A stretch of 64,000 bases of DNA from Natronolimnobius sp. AArcel1 (GTDB taxonomy: Archaea; Halobacteriota; Halobacteria; Halobacteriales; Natrialbaceae): NCBI RefSeq assembly GCF_011043775.1, contig NZ_JAAKXY010000002.1, positions 1 through 64,000 on the forward strand. Direction: 5' to 3'. Each line of letters starts with the position of its first letter. Position 1 is the first letter of the stretch. The translations under genes were made by a program, and so were the position numbers. The notes below the pieces were generated by a model that had not been told where the DNA came from, made no database searches, and was given only the letters and a program-made list of their open reading frames with translations. Shown here piece by piece: positions 7,434 to 16,102 of this stretch.

Positions 7434-10081
7434 TAGGAGACCCCTGTCCCGACGACCGCCGTGGTCGTTTCCGGCTCGTTCGAGACAATCTCGCGCAACT
7501 CCGCATCTGGCGTTTTCCGCGTCCACTCGGCGAACGACTCGCCATCCTCGCGGTGCTCGTCGTATGCACGGATCGTCCGCTGGATGACCGACGGAATCTC
7601 GTCGATTGGGACCGAGCCGACGAGCCAGTCGACAAACGTCTCGGTCTCGAGGTCGCCCCCGAGGCCAACATCGGCCGCGCGGGTGCTCTCGAAGTCGTCC
7701 CGATAGACCTCTCCGCGCAGGCCGATATCTGCGACCTGGGGTTGGGCACATGAGGCCGAGCAGCCCGACATGTGGACGCGGACGACCTCGAGTTTCTCGT
7801 CGAGGCCGGTTTCGGCAGCCCACTCGTCGAGTTCTGCTGCCCAGCGGTGGCCGCGGGATTTGGTTTCGATGAGGCCGTATTTGCAGAACTCCCGGCCGGT
7901 GCAGGTGACGATCCCCCGCGAGAACGGACCGGGATCGGGCGAGTACGTCGACAACAGGTTTTCGCCGAGGAAGTTCTCGAGATCGTCCTCGCCAACGCCG
8001 GAGAGAACGAGGTTCTGATTCGGCGTGGTCCGAAGTTCACCGCTTCCATACGTATCGGCGAGGTCGGCCAGTTCGGCGAGTTCACTGCCGCCGATGCGAC
8101 CAGTTGGGAGATTCAGCCCGATGTAGTGGGCGCCGTCGGCCTGCTCGTGGACGCCCACGTGGTCGCCGCGGTGGTCGGTCGTGAGAATCTCGTCGTAGGG
8201 TTCGAACTCGAAGGGTGCGTAGCGCTCGAGTTCCTCGCGAAACTGCTCAAGACCGTACTCAGCGACGAGGAATCGCAGTCGGTTGACGGCAGTGTCGAGG
8301 TAGCTGCCGTGGTCGCGAAACAGTGTGGCCGTCGCCTCGGCGAGGTCAGGAACCTGCTCGGGTTCGACGAAAATTCCCAAATCCGTCGCGGCGCGGGGGC
8401 CGTCCGAGAGCCCGCCACCGACTTTGACTGCGAAGCCGTCGCGACCGTCTTTGACTGCCGGAACGAAGCCCAGGTCCTGAATCTCCGCGCGGGCGCAGTT
8501 TTCGTGACAGCCCGAGAGGCTAACCTTGAACTTCCGTGGTAGGTTCGCGAGTTTGCGGTCGCCCTCGAATCGGTCTGCCACTCGCTCGGCAATCGGGCGA
8601 ACGTCGAGTGTCTCCTCGCCGAGTCCGGCGGCCGGACAGGCGACCACGTTTCGCAGGGTGTTGCCGCTGGCCTGCACCGTCGTCAGGCCAACGTCCGCGT
8701 ACCGGTCCCAGATTTCCGGCATATCCTCAAGGCGAATCCAGTGTAGTTGGATACCCTGTCGAGTCGTCACGTCGAGGTAGCCGTCACCATGGATCGGGTT
8801 CTGCTGCTCGCCACCGTGTTCCTCGGGTGCGGTCGCGAACTCGTCGGCAATTTCGCCAAGCGTGCGGGCCTGTTCGGCCGTCAAGACGCCACCCGGAACC
8901 TTCGTTCGCAGCATGAAGTAGCCGTCCTGACGAACCGTGTAGAGCCCGATCAGGTGCAAGCGGCTGAAGATGTCCTCGCCGAGTTTCTCTGGTAAGGCGT
9001 TGTATCCCTCCGGTGCGACCGCACGGACGCGCTCGAGAAGCTCGAGCGGGTTCCAGTCGGGCGAATCCGCCCGGACCCAGTCCGTCAGGCTGCCCTCGTA
9101 GAACGCGACGTTCTCGTAGCCAAGATCACGCAGGACGACGTAGGTGTGGCTCAGTCGCCGCGCGGTGTTACAGTAGAGGACGATCCGTTCGTCGCGGGTG
9201 AGTCCGCGCTCGGCGAGCAGGTCCTCGAGTTCGTCTTCGGGTTTCAAAATCCCTTCCTCGAGCAGATCCTCCCACCCTAACTGGACCGCACCGGGAATAT
9301 GCGATTGGTCGTACTCCGCGGGCGTCCGAGTGTCGACGACGACCGCGTCGCCCTCGACCGCCTGTTCGACGCCCTCGCGGTCGACGAGTGGGGCGTCATC
9401 CTGCAGGGCGGCGTCGTACTCGGTCAGCTCGAGATTCGGCCGCTTGTCGGTCAGGTTGCCGCCGAACTCCAGCCAGGCCTCGAGACCGCCCTCGAGCAGG
9501 TAGCAGTCTCCCTCGTGGCCGTAGACCAGCGCCGTGAGCAGGAAGCGAGCCGCGTTGACGCCATTTTCGTCGTCGATGGCGACGAGTGCGTCACTCGAGT
9601 CGATTCCGGCCTCGCCCATGAGCGCGCCGAAGTCGGCCTCGCTTGGCAGTTTCCCCGCGGCGACGCTGCTCGGGTCGCGAAACGCCTCGGCTGGAACGTT
9701 CACTGCGCCCGGCACGTGGCCCAGATCGTCGTAGTCGCGTCTCTCGCGGACGTCAACGACTATTACTGAGTCGCCGTCGCAGTGGGCCTCGAGCCAGGCC
9801 GGAGAGACGACCGTCGGCGCGTCGCTCACGGCAACCCACCCCCATCCGAGAGTCGATTCTTCTTCGTCGGCAGCCGGCGAGACTGCGGCAGTCGCCTCGA
9901 GCCGACCGCGTGCTCCGTCCGCCAGCCAGATTGTCGCGATAGCATCGTACACCCCGATAGCCACCCGACCCCCTTTCACCTGCGCGTACGGGTAAGTCGT
10001 ACCGTGGCTCCGGGACAACGGCAGCGAGCCGTCGGAAGTAATGACAGACGTATTACCCGTCATACGAACTGGCTTTATCAC
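7433..10081 (-). CDS. Fusion of tandem rhodanese domains with a siroheme nitrite/sulfite reductase
   Basis: An 882-residue protein. Residues about 90-210 are a first rhodanese domain whose active-site loop has Asp-rich DDENG instead of Cys (inactive), and about 225-340 a second with catalytic Cys304 in the loop CNTARR. Residues about 360-860 are a complete siroheme/[4Fe-4S] reductase with two ferredoxin-like repeats; the cluster ligands are Cys727, Cys733, Cys774 and Cys778 (CTGREFC and SGCSASC). Such reductases make six-electron reductions of nitrite or sulfite. The fused sulfurtransferase points to sulfur chemistry (thiosulfate or persulfide to sulfite to sulfide), but nitrite cannot be excluded. 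The start may be Met1 (10081) or Met7 (10063). It is followed in TAATG overlap by the FrhB-like gene. Confidence 0.88.
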   Translation of the reverse strand: MIKPVRMTGNTSVITSDGSLPLSRSHGTTYPYAQVKGGRVAIGVYDAIATIWLADGARGRLEATAAVSPAADEEESTLGWGWVAVSDAPTVVSPAWLEAHCDGDSVIVVDVRERRDYDDLGHVPGAVNVPAEAFRDPSSVAAGKLPSEADFGALMGEAGIDSSDALVAIDDENGVNAARFLLTALVYGHEGDCYLLEGGLEAWLEFGGNLTDKRPNLELTEYDAALQDDAPLVDREGVEQAVEGDAVVVDTRTPAEYDQSHIPGAVQLGWEDLLEEGILKPEDELEDLLAERGLTRDERIVLYCNTARRLSHTYVVLRDLGYENVAFYEGSLTDWVRADSPDWNPLELLERVRAVAPEGYNALPEKLGEDIFSRLHLIGLYTVRQDGYFMLRTKVPGGVLTAEQARTLGEIADEFATAPEEHGGEQQNPIHGDGYLDVTTRQGIQLHWIRLEDMPEIWDRYADVGLTTVQASGNTLRNVVACPAAGLGEETLDVRPIAERVADRFEGDRKLANLPRKFKVSLSGCHENCARAEIQDLGFVPAVKDGRDGFAVKVGGGLSDGPRAATDLGIFVEPEQVPDLAEATATLFRDHGSYLDTAVNRLRFLVAEYGLEQFREELERYAPFEFEPYDEILTTDHRGDHVGVHEQADGAHYIGLNLPTGRIGGSELAELADLADTYGSGELRTTPNQNLVLSGVGEDDLENFLGENLLSTYSPDPGPFSRGIVTCTGREFCKYGLIETKSRGHRWAAELDEWAAETGLDEKLEVVRVHMSGCSASCAQPQVADIGLRGEVYRDDFESTRAADVGLGGDLETETFVDWLVGSVPIDEIPSVIQRTIRAYDEHREDGESFAEWTRKTPDAELREIVSNEPETTTAVVGTGVS

Positions 10082-10274
10082 TGGCTCGAGTCGGAATCAC
10101 GCTTGAGAAGATCTGTACCAGGCGTTTGATGCTCACACGACGCTGTCGCATATTCCGGCAGCAGTTTCTGGATGATATACGATGTTTCGAGTGTCTGCTC
10201 GAGAGTTTCTGACAGCGAAAGTGATCGAAATGTACAGGGGTGTGGCCCAAGAGCATACAACTCGGTACACGGAC

Positions 10275-11186
10275 ATGTCCTCCGCACCCGATCCCGGCGC
10301 TGGCTTTCAGGCCGCGACCGGCATCTACCTCGGCGCACTCGTCTCCGGGACCCTCTCGCTCGGAATGGCAATTGGGGACGCCTCAAGTGGTGTCTTCTTC
10401 TCGGTGATTACGACGGTGTTCACGCTCGGACTTGTTGTCGGCGCGCTGGCTGCGTGGTGGCGGTCCGGCCTCGCGGACCGCCTCGGAGAGCAGCGCTGGC
10501 GACTCGTGTTGACGGGTAGCCCAACCGTCGCCATCGCTGGACTCGCATGGCTCCTATTCGCGACGGGAGCCGCCGCGAGCGAGTGGTACCTCGTGCCACT
10601 CGCTGTCACCGTGTCTGTCGCGCTCGCAGCCGGCTGGGTGCTCACGGCTATGGCTCGAGAGACACACCTCGAGTCGATCATCGACGAGCCAGCCGTTCGC
10701 TGGGAGTGGCAACGCGTCGGCGTGGACGTGGCCGCAGTCGGTATCGGTGTCGCGTTCCTCGCGGTCGGTCTCGGACTCTGGACGACGACTGGCAGGACAT
10801 CAATTATGTTTGTTGTCGTCGCCGTCGCATTCATCCTGCAAGGCCTCAGCCCACTGTTCGTCGCCGGCGACTCTCCATGGGCGTCGACCGCACTATTCTA
10901 CAATCCCGAGGCGTTCGACCGCTCACATCACGAAATTCAGGCGACTGAGGTGGGCCTCATCCTCGAGCCCATGATGAAACCGTCCTATAAGAAACGGATT
11001 CCATGGAGCCAGATCACTGACATTCAACTCACCGAGGATGAACTGCGCCTCAAGCGAGGATGGCGACCCGCAATTCGATGTGACCGAACGGTGATTGACG
11101 ACGCGGATGACGTGGTTACAACGGTACAGACATCTCTCGAGGAAGAGTGGACACAAGATCGTGAATCGACCGCAGTTCTCGAGTGA
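10275..11186 (+). CDS. Membrane protein with C-terminal PH-like domain
   Basis: About 303 residues from the ATG at 10275 (MSSAPDP); the open frame begins at 10182 but that extension is hydrophilic and unlike a leader. Six hydrophobic segments are followed by a soluble tail (LILEPMMKPSYKKRIPWSQITDIQLTEDELRLKRG) resembling a bacterial PH-like domain strand pattern. Its stop abuts the stop of sepF on the opposite strand with no spacer. Function unknown. Confidence 0.7.
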   Translation: MSSAPDPGAGFQAATGIYLGALVSGTLSLGMAIGDASSGVFFSVITTVFTLGLVVGALAAWWRSGLADRLGEQRWRLVLTGSPTVAIAGLAWLLFATGAAASEWYLVPLAVTVSVALAAGWVLTAMARETHLESIIDEPAVRWEWQRVGVDVAAVGIGVAFLAVGLGLWTTTGRTSIMFVVVAVAFILQGLSPLFVAGDSPWASTALFYNPEAFDRSHHEIQATEVGLILEPMMKPSYKKRIPWSQITDIQLTEDELRLKRGWRPAIRCDRTVIDDADDVVTTVQTSLEEEWTQDRESTAVLE

Positions 11187-11549
11187 TTACAGCGACTGGC
11201 CGATCTTTTCGCGGCTGACGCGAACGCCGGTTGGCGTGATGATCATCTGATCATCGCCCTTCCGAACGATATCGCCGTCGACCTCTCGAGCGACTTGCCG
11301 AAGTTCGTCGACGATGTGCTCGACGGTGCTGTCTTCGGTGCGCAGGCGGGTGATATCGGCGATGACGATATCGCCGTCGTAGACGGCGTCTTTGATGTCG
11401 ATCGCATCAGCCTGACCGCCGACTTCTGCGATGTGTACTTGCATGGCCGCGTTAGCCGACTCCGCAGCGACGTCGTCGAGGTTCAGTTCGACGTAATCCT
11501 CGGCAGTGCGTGACTGGTCGCCGCCGAGAATTTTGCTCATGAGTCCCAT
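11187..11549 (-). CDS. sepF: Cell division protein SepF
   Basis: 120 residues with the archaeal SepF layout: an N-terminal amphipathic membrane-targeting segment (MGLMSKILGG), a short linker, and the alpha/beta SepF core containing the dimer and FtsZ-binding strands (DIVIADITRL, GGQADAIDIKDAV, GDDQMIITPTGVRVSRE). Archaeal SepF anchors the FtsZ ring to the membrane in FtsZ-using archaea, including haloarchaea. It is a single gene, transcribed towards the PH-like membrane protein. The length is typical of the family. Confidence 0.92.
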   Translation of the reverse strand: MGLMSKILGGDQSRTAEDYVELNLDDVAAESANAAMQVHIAEVGGQADAIDIKDAVYDGDIVIADITRLRTEDSTVEHIVDELRQVAREVDGDIVRKGDDQMIITPTGVRVSREKIGQSL

Positions 11550-11687
11550 TGGCGATACCCACCGCCGCCGCGAGTATAGTTCTTACGTCAGACGCGACCG
11601 GTCAATTTCCATACCAGTGTGTGGACCACCCGACTGCCTCGCCGATAGCCGAGGAATTTTGACGCTGCCAGTCGCTCACTGCAACAA

Positions 11688-12452
11688 ATGACCTTCAGCA
11701 TCTGCGTCCACGAAACCTACGAGACGCCAGACGGAACCGCCCACGAGCGCTTTGGCGTCGCCGTCACCACGCGCTTGCCCGGTGTCGGCACGCTCTGTCC
11801 GTTCGTCAGCGAAAACGGCGCAGTCGCAACTCAGAGTCTGGTCAACGTGGACCTTGGCCGGCGCGGCCTCGAGTATATCGATGACGGCCTCGCCGTTGCA
11901 GACGCACTCGAGGCCCTGCTCAACGCCGACGACGGCGCACCTGAGCGTCAACTTCACGGTGTCGACGCTGATGGCACGTTCGCCTTTTCTGGTGAGGAGT
12001 GCATGGGCTGGTTTGGCCACCGCGAAGAGGACCACTTTACCGTTGCCGGAAATCTGCTCACCGGTGAGGCAGTCATAGACGCGACCGCAGACGCGTACGC
12101 GGACGCTGCAGTGCACGAAACAACCGACTCGGCAACTGGCCCAAACGCTGTAACTGACGACACCGAAACGGAGCCACTCGCAAAGCGTCTGATCGACGCG
12201 CTTGCGGCCGGCCACGATGAAGGCGGTGACAAACGCGAAGACCTCGCCGTCCAGAGTGCAGCAGTCGTCGTGGCCTCGACTGAAGATCACGACATGACCC
12301 CACCGTACAACGATCTGCGCGTCGATGCGACCGAGACGCCGATTGCCGATCTACAAGCAACCTACGACCTCGCGATGGATGGGTATCGAGACACACTCGC
12401 TCGGTACGAAGACGCCTACGAAGCAGATTCACTGGCTGAAACCGACGAATAA
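11688..12452 (+). CDS. DUF1028 family (Ntn-hydrolase-like) protein
   Basis: A 254-residue protein with the DUF1028 pattern: N-terminal TFSICVHETYETPDG, a GVAVTTRLPGVGTLCPFV segment, ATQSLVNVDLGRRGLEYID, and GHREEDHFTVAGNLLTGEAVIDA. These proteins have an Ntn-hydrolase fold of unproved substrate. The C-terminal third is acidic and low in complexity. Start is the first ATG, close behind a weak promoter region. Cytoplasmic, no signal peptide. Confidence 0.85.
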   Translation: MTFSICVHETYETPDGTAHERFGVAVTTRLPGVGTLCPFVSENGAVATQSLVNVDLGRRGLEYIDDGLAVADALEALLNADDGAPERQLHGVDADGTFAFSGEECMGWFGHREEDHFTVAGNLLTGEAVIDATADAYADAAVHETTDSATGPNAVTDDTETEPLAKRLIDALAAGHDEGGDKREDLAVQSAAVVVASTEDHDMTPPYNDLRVDATETPIADLQATYDLAMDGYRDTLARYEDAYEADSLAETDE

Positions 12453-12584
12453 GTACGCGTGCTGTGCTGGATTCAGGCGCTGAAACACCACTCGCTTTCT
12501 GACTCGAGCACTCGAGATTTGGGCCAGCACCCGTCTGTCACCCGATGACGATACACTTTACTTCCCAACAACCCAGGCAGCGAT

Positions 12585-12827
12585 ATGAATCGCAACCAGC
12601 CGGTCGTCGAGTCGCGTTCTCGACGACTGCTGTTGTATCTCCGCCATAACAGGGGCCGAATCGTCACCGATTGCGCGCTCTTGCTCGTCTGGGTGTTCAC
12701 GGCGACCGTCGCCTTCGGCTGGCTCGAGCAGCCGACCTGGCTGCTGTACGTCGTCCTCTTTACTGGTGTTGTCATCTACTCGCGAATTACGCCGACCTGG
12801 GAACGACCGTACCGCAGTCCGGACTGA
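12585..12827 (+). CDS. Small two-helix membrane protein
   Basis: 80 residues: a basic N-terminus (RSRRLLLYLRHNRGR) followed by two hydrophobic segments (about residues 28-46 and 51-66) and a short polar tail. Positive-inside topology puts both ends in the cytoplasm. It resembles small conserved haloarchaeal proteins of unknown function, and no neighbour suggests a role. Confidence 0.65.
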   Translation: MNRNQPVVESRSRRLLLYLRHNRGRIVTDCALLLVWVFTATVAFGWLEQPTWLLYVVLFTGVVIYSRITPTWERPYRSPD

Positions 12828-12901
12828 TCGACGACGGTTGCAGGGTGGCTCTGCTGTGATGTCGGCCGCCACAAACTAATTTACTCGAGAATCTAGTGGC
12901 G

Positions 12902-14155
12902 CTACCAGAGGTTCAAGTGGCGCATCACGGGCAGTCCAACGGCGACGATCCACAGCAACACGCCTGTCCTGACGTGACCGAGGACGAACACTGGCGAACG
13001 AGCCGTCTGTGATGCCCCCGCAGCAATAAACCCAAGCGCGACTGCGAGCGATCCACGGTGGATAAACGTCTGCAACGTGAGCGAGGAAACCCCAAGTTGG
13101 CTGAGATCCAGAAACATCGCGATCACGAATCCGAGCGCCGCAGCAGTAAACGCAGGCACGGGCTCGAGGTGGCGTGCTGTGAGATACGCCACAATCGGCA
13201 ACCCACAGATCAGGAGTGGATAGAACACGGCAACGATGAGTTTTGGGTCAGCCTCCGGAAACAGCAGTTCCGTTCGGACTGCGCCAACACGAACGGCCAT
13301 GACGAGTGCAACGATCGACGCGACGACGACCAGCGACTGGAGCGTCATCTGGACTCCGGCATCGTTCTGCAATCGGGTGAGCGTCCGTTCGCCGTGTTTG
13401 ACTCGCGTGCGCAACGATCCGATGATTGCGACAGCGAGCAGCGCTGTCAGCAACTCATCGCGCAGTTCGATAACCGACACCCAGCCATCACCGTCGGAAC
13501 TCAGGTCGTTGCCAATCCACTCTCGAGAGAGGTCGTCGACATACCACTGGTCGAAGAACTCCGATTCGACGTACGACTGGGAGTCCTCGATACTGTGTAC
13601 TGAATGGCGAAGTTCGAACCAATCCCAGTGCTCCCAGTGCGCCTGCATCGCCGTCCAGTCACCACCGATTGGGTCCGCATACGCCCGAATGTGATGGCGC
13701 TCGCCGAGATACGCCCCATCCTTGAGCTGGTAGGACTCATCAACCCAGCGCCCCGGCTCACCCGGTGGCTCCACGTAGGTGTACCGAACGGAGCCATCTG
13801 CTGCCCCCCAGGCAATCGAGGACTCGTTCTCGAGGCTCGCCTCATCGTGGGCAATATCGAACTCATCATCATCGAGTTCTTCCCACTCCCCAGCAGACTG
13901 CTCTCGTAAGACGTACGCAGTCGCATCTGCGTCGCCATAGACGATCATATTCAGCGCCAGCGTCCGCTCAGCAGTTGTCTGGCCCGCGCTCGTATATGGA
14001 TACAACTCGGTTCCGTCCTCGAGCGTTGTCGTCTCGAATTCGGCTGCCTGGCCATCAGCACTGAGTTCTGTACCGACCAGTGACCCCGAGACAGTCACTG
14101 CCAGTACGGCAAACAACAGCGCAACCGCCGTTCGGGGCCGAATCTCGAGGTGCAC
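12902..14155 (-). CDS. Multi-spanning membrane protein with large extracellular domain
   Basis: 417 residues: an N-terminal membrane segment or signal anchor (about residues 10-28), a long acidic extracellular domain (about 30-235) rich in Tyr and Trp, then five or six hydrophobic helices to the end. No known family motif was recognised. It is monocistronic, flanked by the small membrane protein at 12585 (convergent) and the cupredoxin gene. A role with the copper genes that follow is possible but unsupported. Confidence 0.65.
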   Translation of the reverse strand: MHLEIRPRTAVALLFAVLAVTVSGSLVGTELSADGQAAEFETTTLEDGTELYPYTSAGQTTAERTLALNMIVYGDADATAYVLREQSAGEWEELDDDEFDIAHDEASLENESSIAWGAADGSVRYTYVEPPGEPGRWVDESYQLKDGAYLGERHHIRAYADPIGGDWTAMQAHWEHWDWFELRHSVHSIEDSQSYVESEFFDQWYVDDLSREWIGNDLSSDGDGWVSVIELRDELLTALLAVAIIGSLRTRVKHGERTLTRLQNDAGVQMTLQSLVVVASIVALVMAVRVGAVRTELLFPEADPKLIVAVFYPLLICGLPIVAYLTARHLEPVPAFTAAALGFVIAMFLDLSQLGVSSLTLQTFIHRGSLAVALGFIAAGASQTARSPVFVLGHVRTGVLLWIVAVGLPVMRHLNLW

Positions 14156-14277
14156 GATAGCCGATACAAAAACCGCCAGCGAATAGCTTTTTCCAATCCG
14201 GCACAGTCACGTCGTGCGGGCAACAGAAGTCGACGTCTGCCGGGAGAAACCCACAGTCGGAACTGGGTGTGTTCTTG

Positions 14278-14799
14278 CTACTCGACGACGAGGTCACCGA
14301 CCTGCGTGCCGACATGATAACTGCAGACGTACGTGACCATCTCCGACTCTGCTGTGAACTCGAGCGAATCGCTGTCTCCTTCCTCGTTGATGCTGTCGGT
14401 TGCGAGATCGTCGACGACATCGTCGCTTTCGTCCCAGATCTGAAGGTCGTGTGTCACGCCATCTGCGTTGATCCACTCCATCGTGTACTCACCTCCCTCT
14501 TCGAGTATCAGCGTCGGGTTTTCGTCTCCAGCGATTGCGTCAGGCTCGAGGCCCGCCCAGTGGTGCGTATACCCATCGAAGACGATCTCAGTTCCAGCTT
14601 CGATTTCGATACCGTTGCTTCCCGCATCGGTGTCGGTACCGTCGTCACCAGTGTCCGCTGCAGTCTCATCATCGTCGTCACCGAGACAGCCCGCGACTAC
14701 TGCAGTCGCAAGCGATGCGCCCGTGACTACTGCAGTCGCAAGCGATGCGCCCGTGACTTTCAGCACCGTTCGACGAGTGGGAGGTGTATTCGATATCAT
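14278..14799 (-). CDS. Cupredoxin (halocyanin-like) Tat lipoprotein
   Basis: 173 residues from the ATG at 14799 (MISNTPPT); an upstream in-frame ATG at 14865 is less likely because the Tat motif RRTVLK then sits 30 residues in. The signal ends in the lipobox AGC, so the protein is anchored outside the cell. An acidic linker leads to a cupredoxin fold with a Cu-ligand His in GVTHDLQIW and the C-terminal loop VCSYHVGTQVG supplying Cys and His; a Gln stands where halocyanins have the axial Met. The hydrophobic core of the signal carries an exact 30-bp tandem duplication. Likely an electron carrier or copper-binding protein for the island that follows. Confidence 0.82.
   Translation of the reverse strand: MISNTPPTRRTVLKVTGASLATAVVTGASLATAVVAGCLGDDDDETAADTGDDGTDTDAGSNGIEIEAGTEIVFDGYTHHWAGLEPDAIAGDENPTLILEEGGEYTMEWINADGVTHDLQIWDESDDVVDDLATDSINEEGDSDSLEFTAESEMVTYVCSYHVGTQVGDLVVE
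14695..14754. repeat. Exact 2 x 30-bp tandem duplication inside a Tat signal peptide
   Basis: Positions 14695-14724 and 14725-14754 are identical, and a 4-bp start of a third unit follows. It is in frame and duplicates ten residues of the signal core (TGASLATAVV twice). Confidence 0.95.
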
Positions 14800-14948
14800 C
14801 ACTCGCAGCGACGGTCCATTGTGAGTTGCCAATGTGGACGCGAACTCACCGAGGAGAACGTCCAAGAGCGTTTCTAGAGCTCGCTAATCGGTTTGTTCTC
14901 GAGAGAGCGTTCACGCGTGCCAATCACAGCATCCTGGATGTGTACAGC

Positions 14949-15407
14949 CTACTGTTCGTTCTCGACGTCTTCTGCAGGATAGATTCGGTACGTCCGACCC
15001 TGGGGTTCTCGATACAGCAATCCTCGCTTTTCCAGATCGGTGACCGTTTGACTAACCTTGCTCTTTGAAAAATTCGATCGGTCCCTGAGTTCGATCTGGG
15101 TAAGACCTGGGGAGTCAAGAACTGGCTCGAGGATGCGTTTCTCATCGTCCGGAAGGAGGTCCAAAATCCGGCGTTTTGCTTCGTTCTTCGTATGTTGTGC
15201 TGGCTGGTCACTCGAGAGCTGTTCTGTGCCAGTTGTGTCGTCGACCGGCTCGCTCGCTGTTGGGCCAGCCGTCGCAGAGACAATCCGATCACGAACGCCG
15301 ACGTACACACCGGCGATTACACTTGCGATGAAGACAGTTCCGAGCAAATACCAGACTGGGTGGGTTCCGTGCATTGCTGTCATTGACGACCCCATATGAT
15401 CGTCCAT
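14949..15407 (-). CDS. Membrane-anchored winged-helix regulator with Met/His-rich N-terminus
   Basis: 152 residues. The first 16 residues are rich in Met and His (MDDHMGSSMTAMHGTH), followed by one membrane helix (about 18-38), an acidic linker, and a C-terminal winged-helix domain (about 80-145: KRRILDLLPDDEKRILEPVLDSPG... through KSKVSQTVTDLEKRGLL) of the MarR/IclR-like type used by many haloarchaeal membrane-bound regulators. By topology the Met/His segment should face outside and the DNA-binding domain the cytoplasm, so a one-protein copper sensor is plausible. It sits between two exported copper-type proteins. Confidence 0.8.
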   Translation of the reverse strand: MDDHMGSSMTAMHGTHPVWYLLGTVFIASVIAGVYVGVRDRIVSATAGPTASEPVDDTTGTEQLSSDQPAQHTKNEAKRRILDLLPDDEKRILEPVLDSPGLTQIELRDRSNFSKSKVSQTVTDLEKRGLLYREPQGRTYRIYPAEDVENEQ

Positions 15408-15437
15408 CCCCTCGAGGGCGGTCCACTGCTGGTACGC

Positions 15438-15518
15438 CTACCAAGTGACACCCCCTCCGATAAGGAGCGTCAGCACAATCACAAGTCCAGCAGCGGTATC
15501 TGCATGCTTCGGGTTCAC
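15438..15518 (-). CDS. Possible 26-residue membrane peptide
   Basis: A GTG-initiated frame encodes MNPKHADTAAG followed by a hydrophobic helix ending GGGVTW and a stop. It lies 30 bp upstream of and in the same direction as the membrane-anchored regulator. Its hydrophobic profile is protein-like, but its shortness and GTG start make it uncertain. The rest of 15408-15754 contains the promoters of the flanking divergent genes and nothing else recognisable. Confidence 0.3.
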   Translation of the reverse strand: MNPKHADTAAGLVIVLTLLIGGGVTW

Positions 15519-15754
15519 GGTCGTTGGGAGACACTTATCGGTGCTCTATGCTACGCGTTACGGTCATGCCCACCGCGTGGGAGTTTTCAAACGAGTCTCG
15601 ATTCCGGTAGCTGCCACCTCCTCGTGCAAGGAACGATCTCTCGTAGTAAAAACGATTAGAGCGGTTTAGAAACCGTCTCGGACGATCTCTTGGCTGAGTT
15701 CACACCCATACCGATAATCTGCGTCTGCTCCTACTCCCATTCGAGGAGAATCAG

Positions 15755-16102
15755 ATGACATCCAACACACTTCGCCTGGTAGTAGCGTTCGCAGTCGTCG
15801 TCGCGCTCGTCGGTGCAGTCGGACTCGTGAGTGGCGAGATGCATGCAGACAGCACTGACGACGACGCTGAGAACTCCCAGATGGCCCAAATGGCCGGTCA
15901 CATGAATGGTGACATGGCCGATCATATGGACGGCAACGCCATGGAGATGATGCAAGACCACATGGGTGACCACGACACGCCGACCATCACGAGGGTGAGG
16001 ACGGACACTGCTGACATCGCGGTTTGGCCCATTTCCCCCCTGTTTTCGCGTTATCCGTTAGCGGTGAGTTTGAGCGTCTGTCGCCGTCAGATATCGGTGT
16101 AG
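15755..16102 (+). CDS. Secreted Met/His-rich, probably copper-binding, protein (3' end irregular)
   Basis: 115 residues: a signal-type hydrophobic segment (about 6-27) and an exported region packed with Met and His (GHMNGDMADHMDG, MEMMQDHMGDH). Such Met-rich segments bind Cu(I)/Ag(I). After about residue 75 the sequence loses the acidic halophilic character (TRVRTDTADIAVWP...) and the frame runs 16 bp into the convergent DUF411 gene, suggesting that the original 3' end was lost by a frameshift or deletion near 15990. Function by composition only. Confidence 0.6.
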   Translation: MTSNTLRLVVAFAVVVALVGAVGLVSGEMHADSTDDDAENSQMAQMAGHMNGDMADHMDGNAMEMMQDHMGDHDTPTITRVRTDTADIAVWPISPLFSRYPLAVSLSVCRRQISV

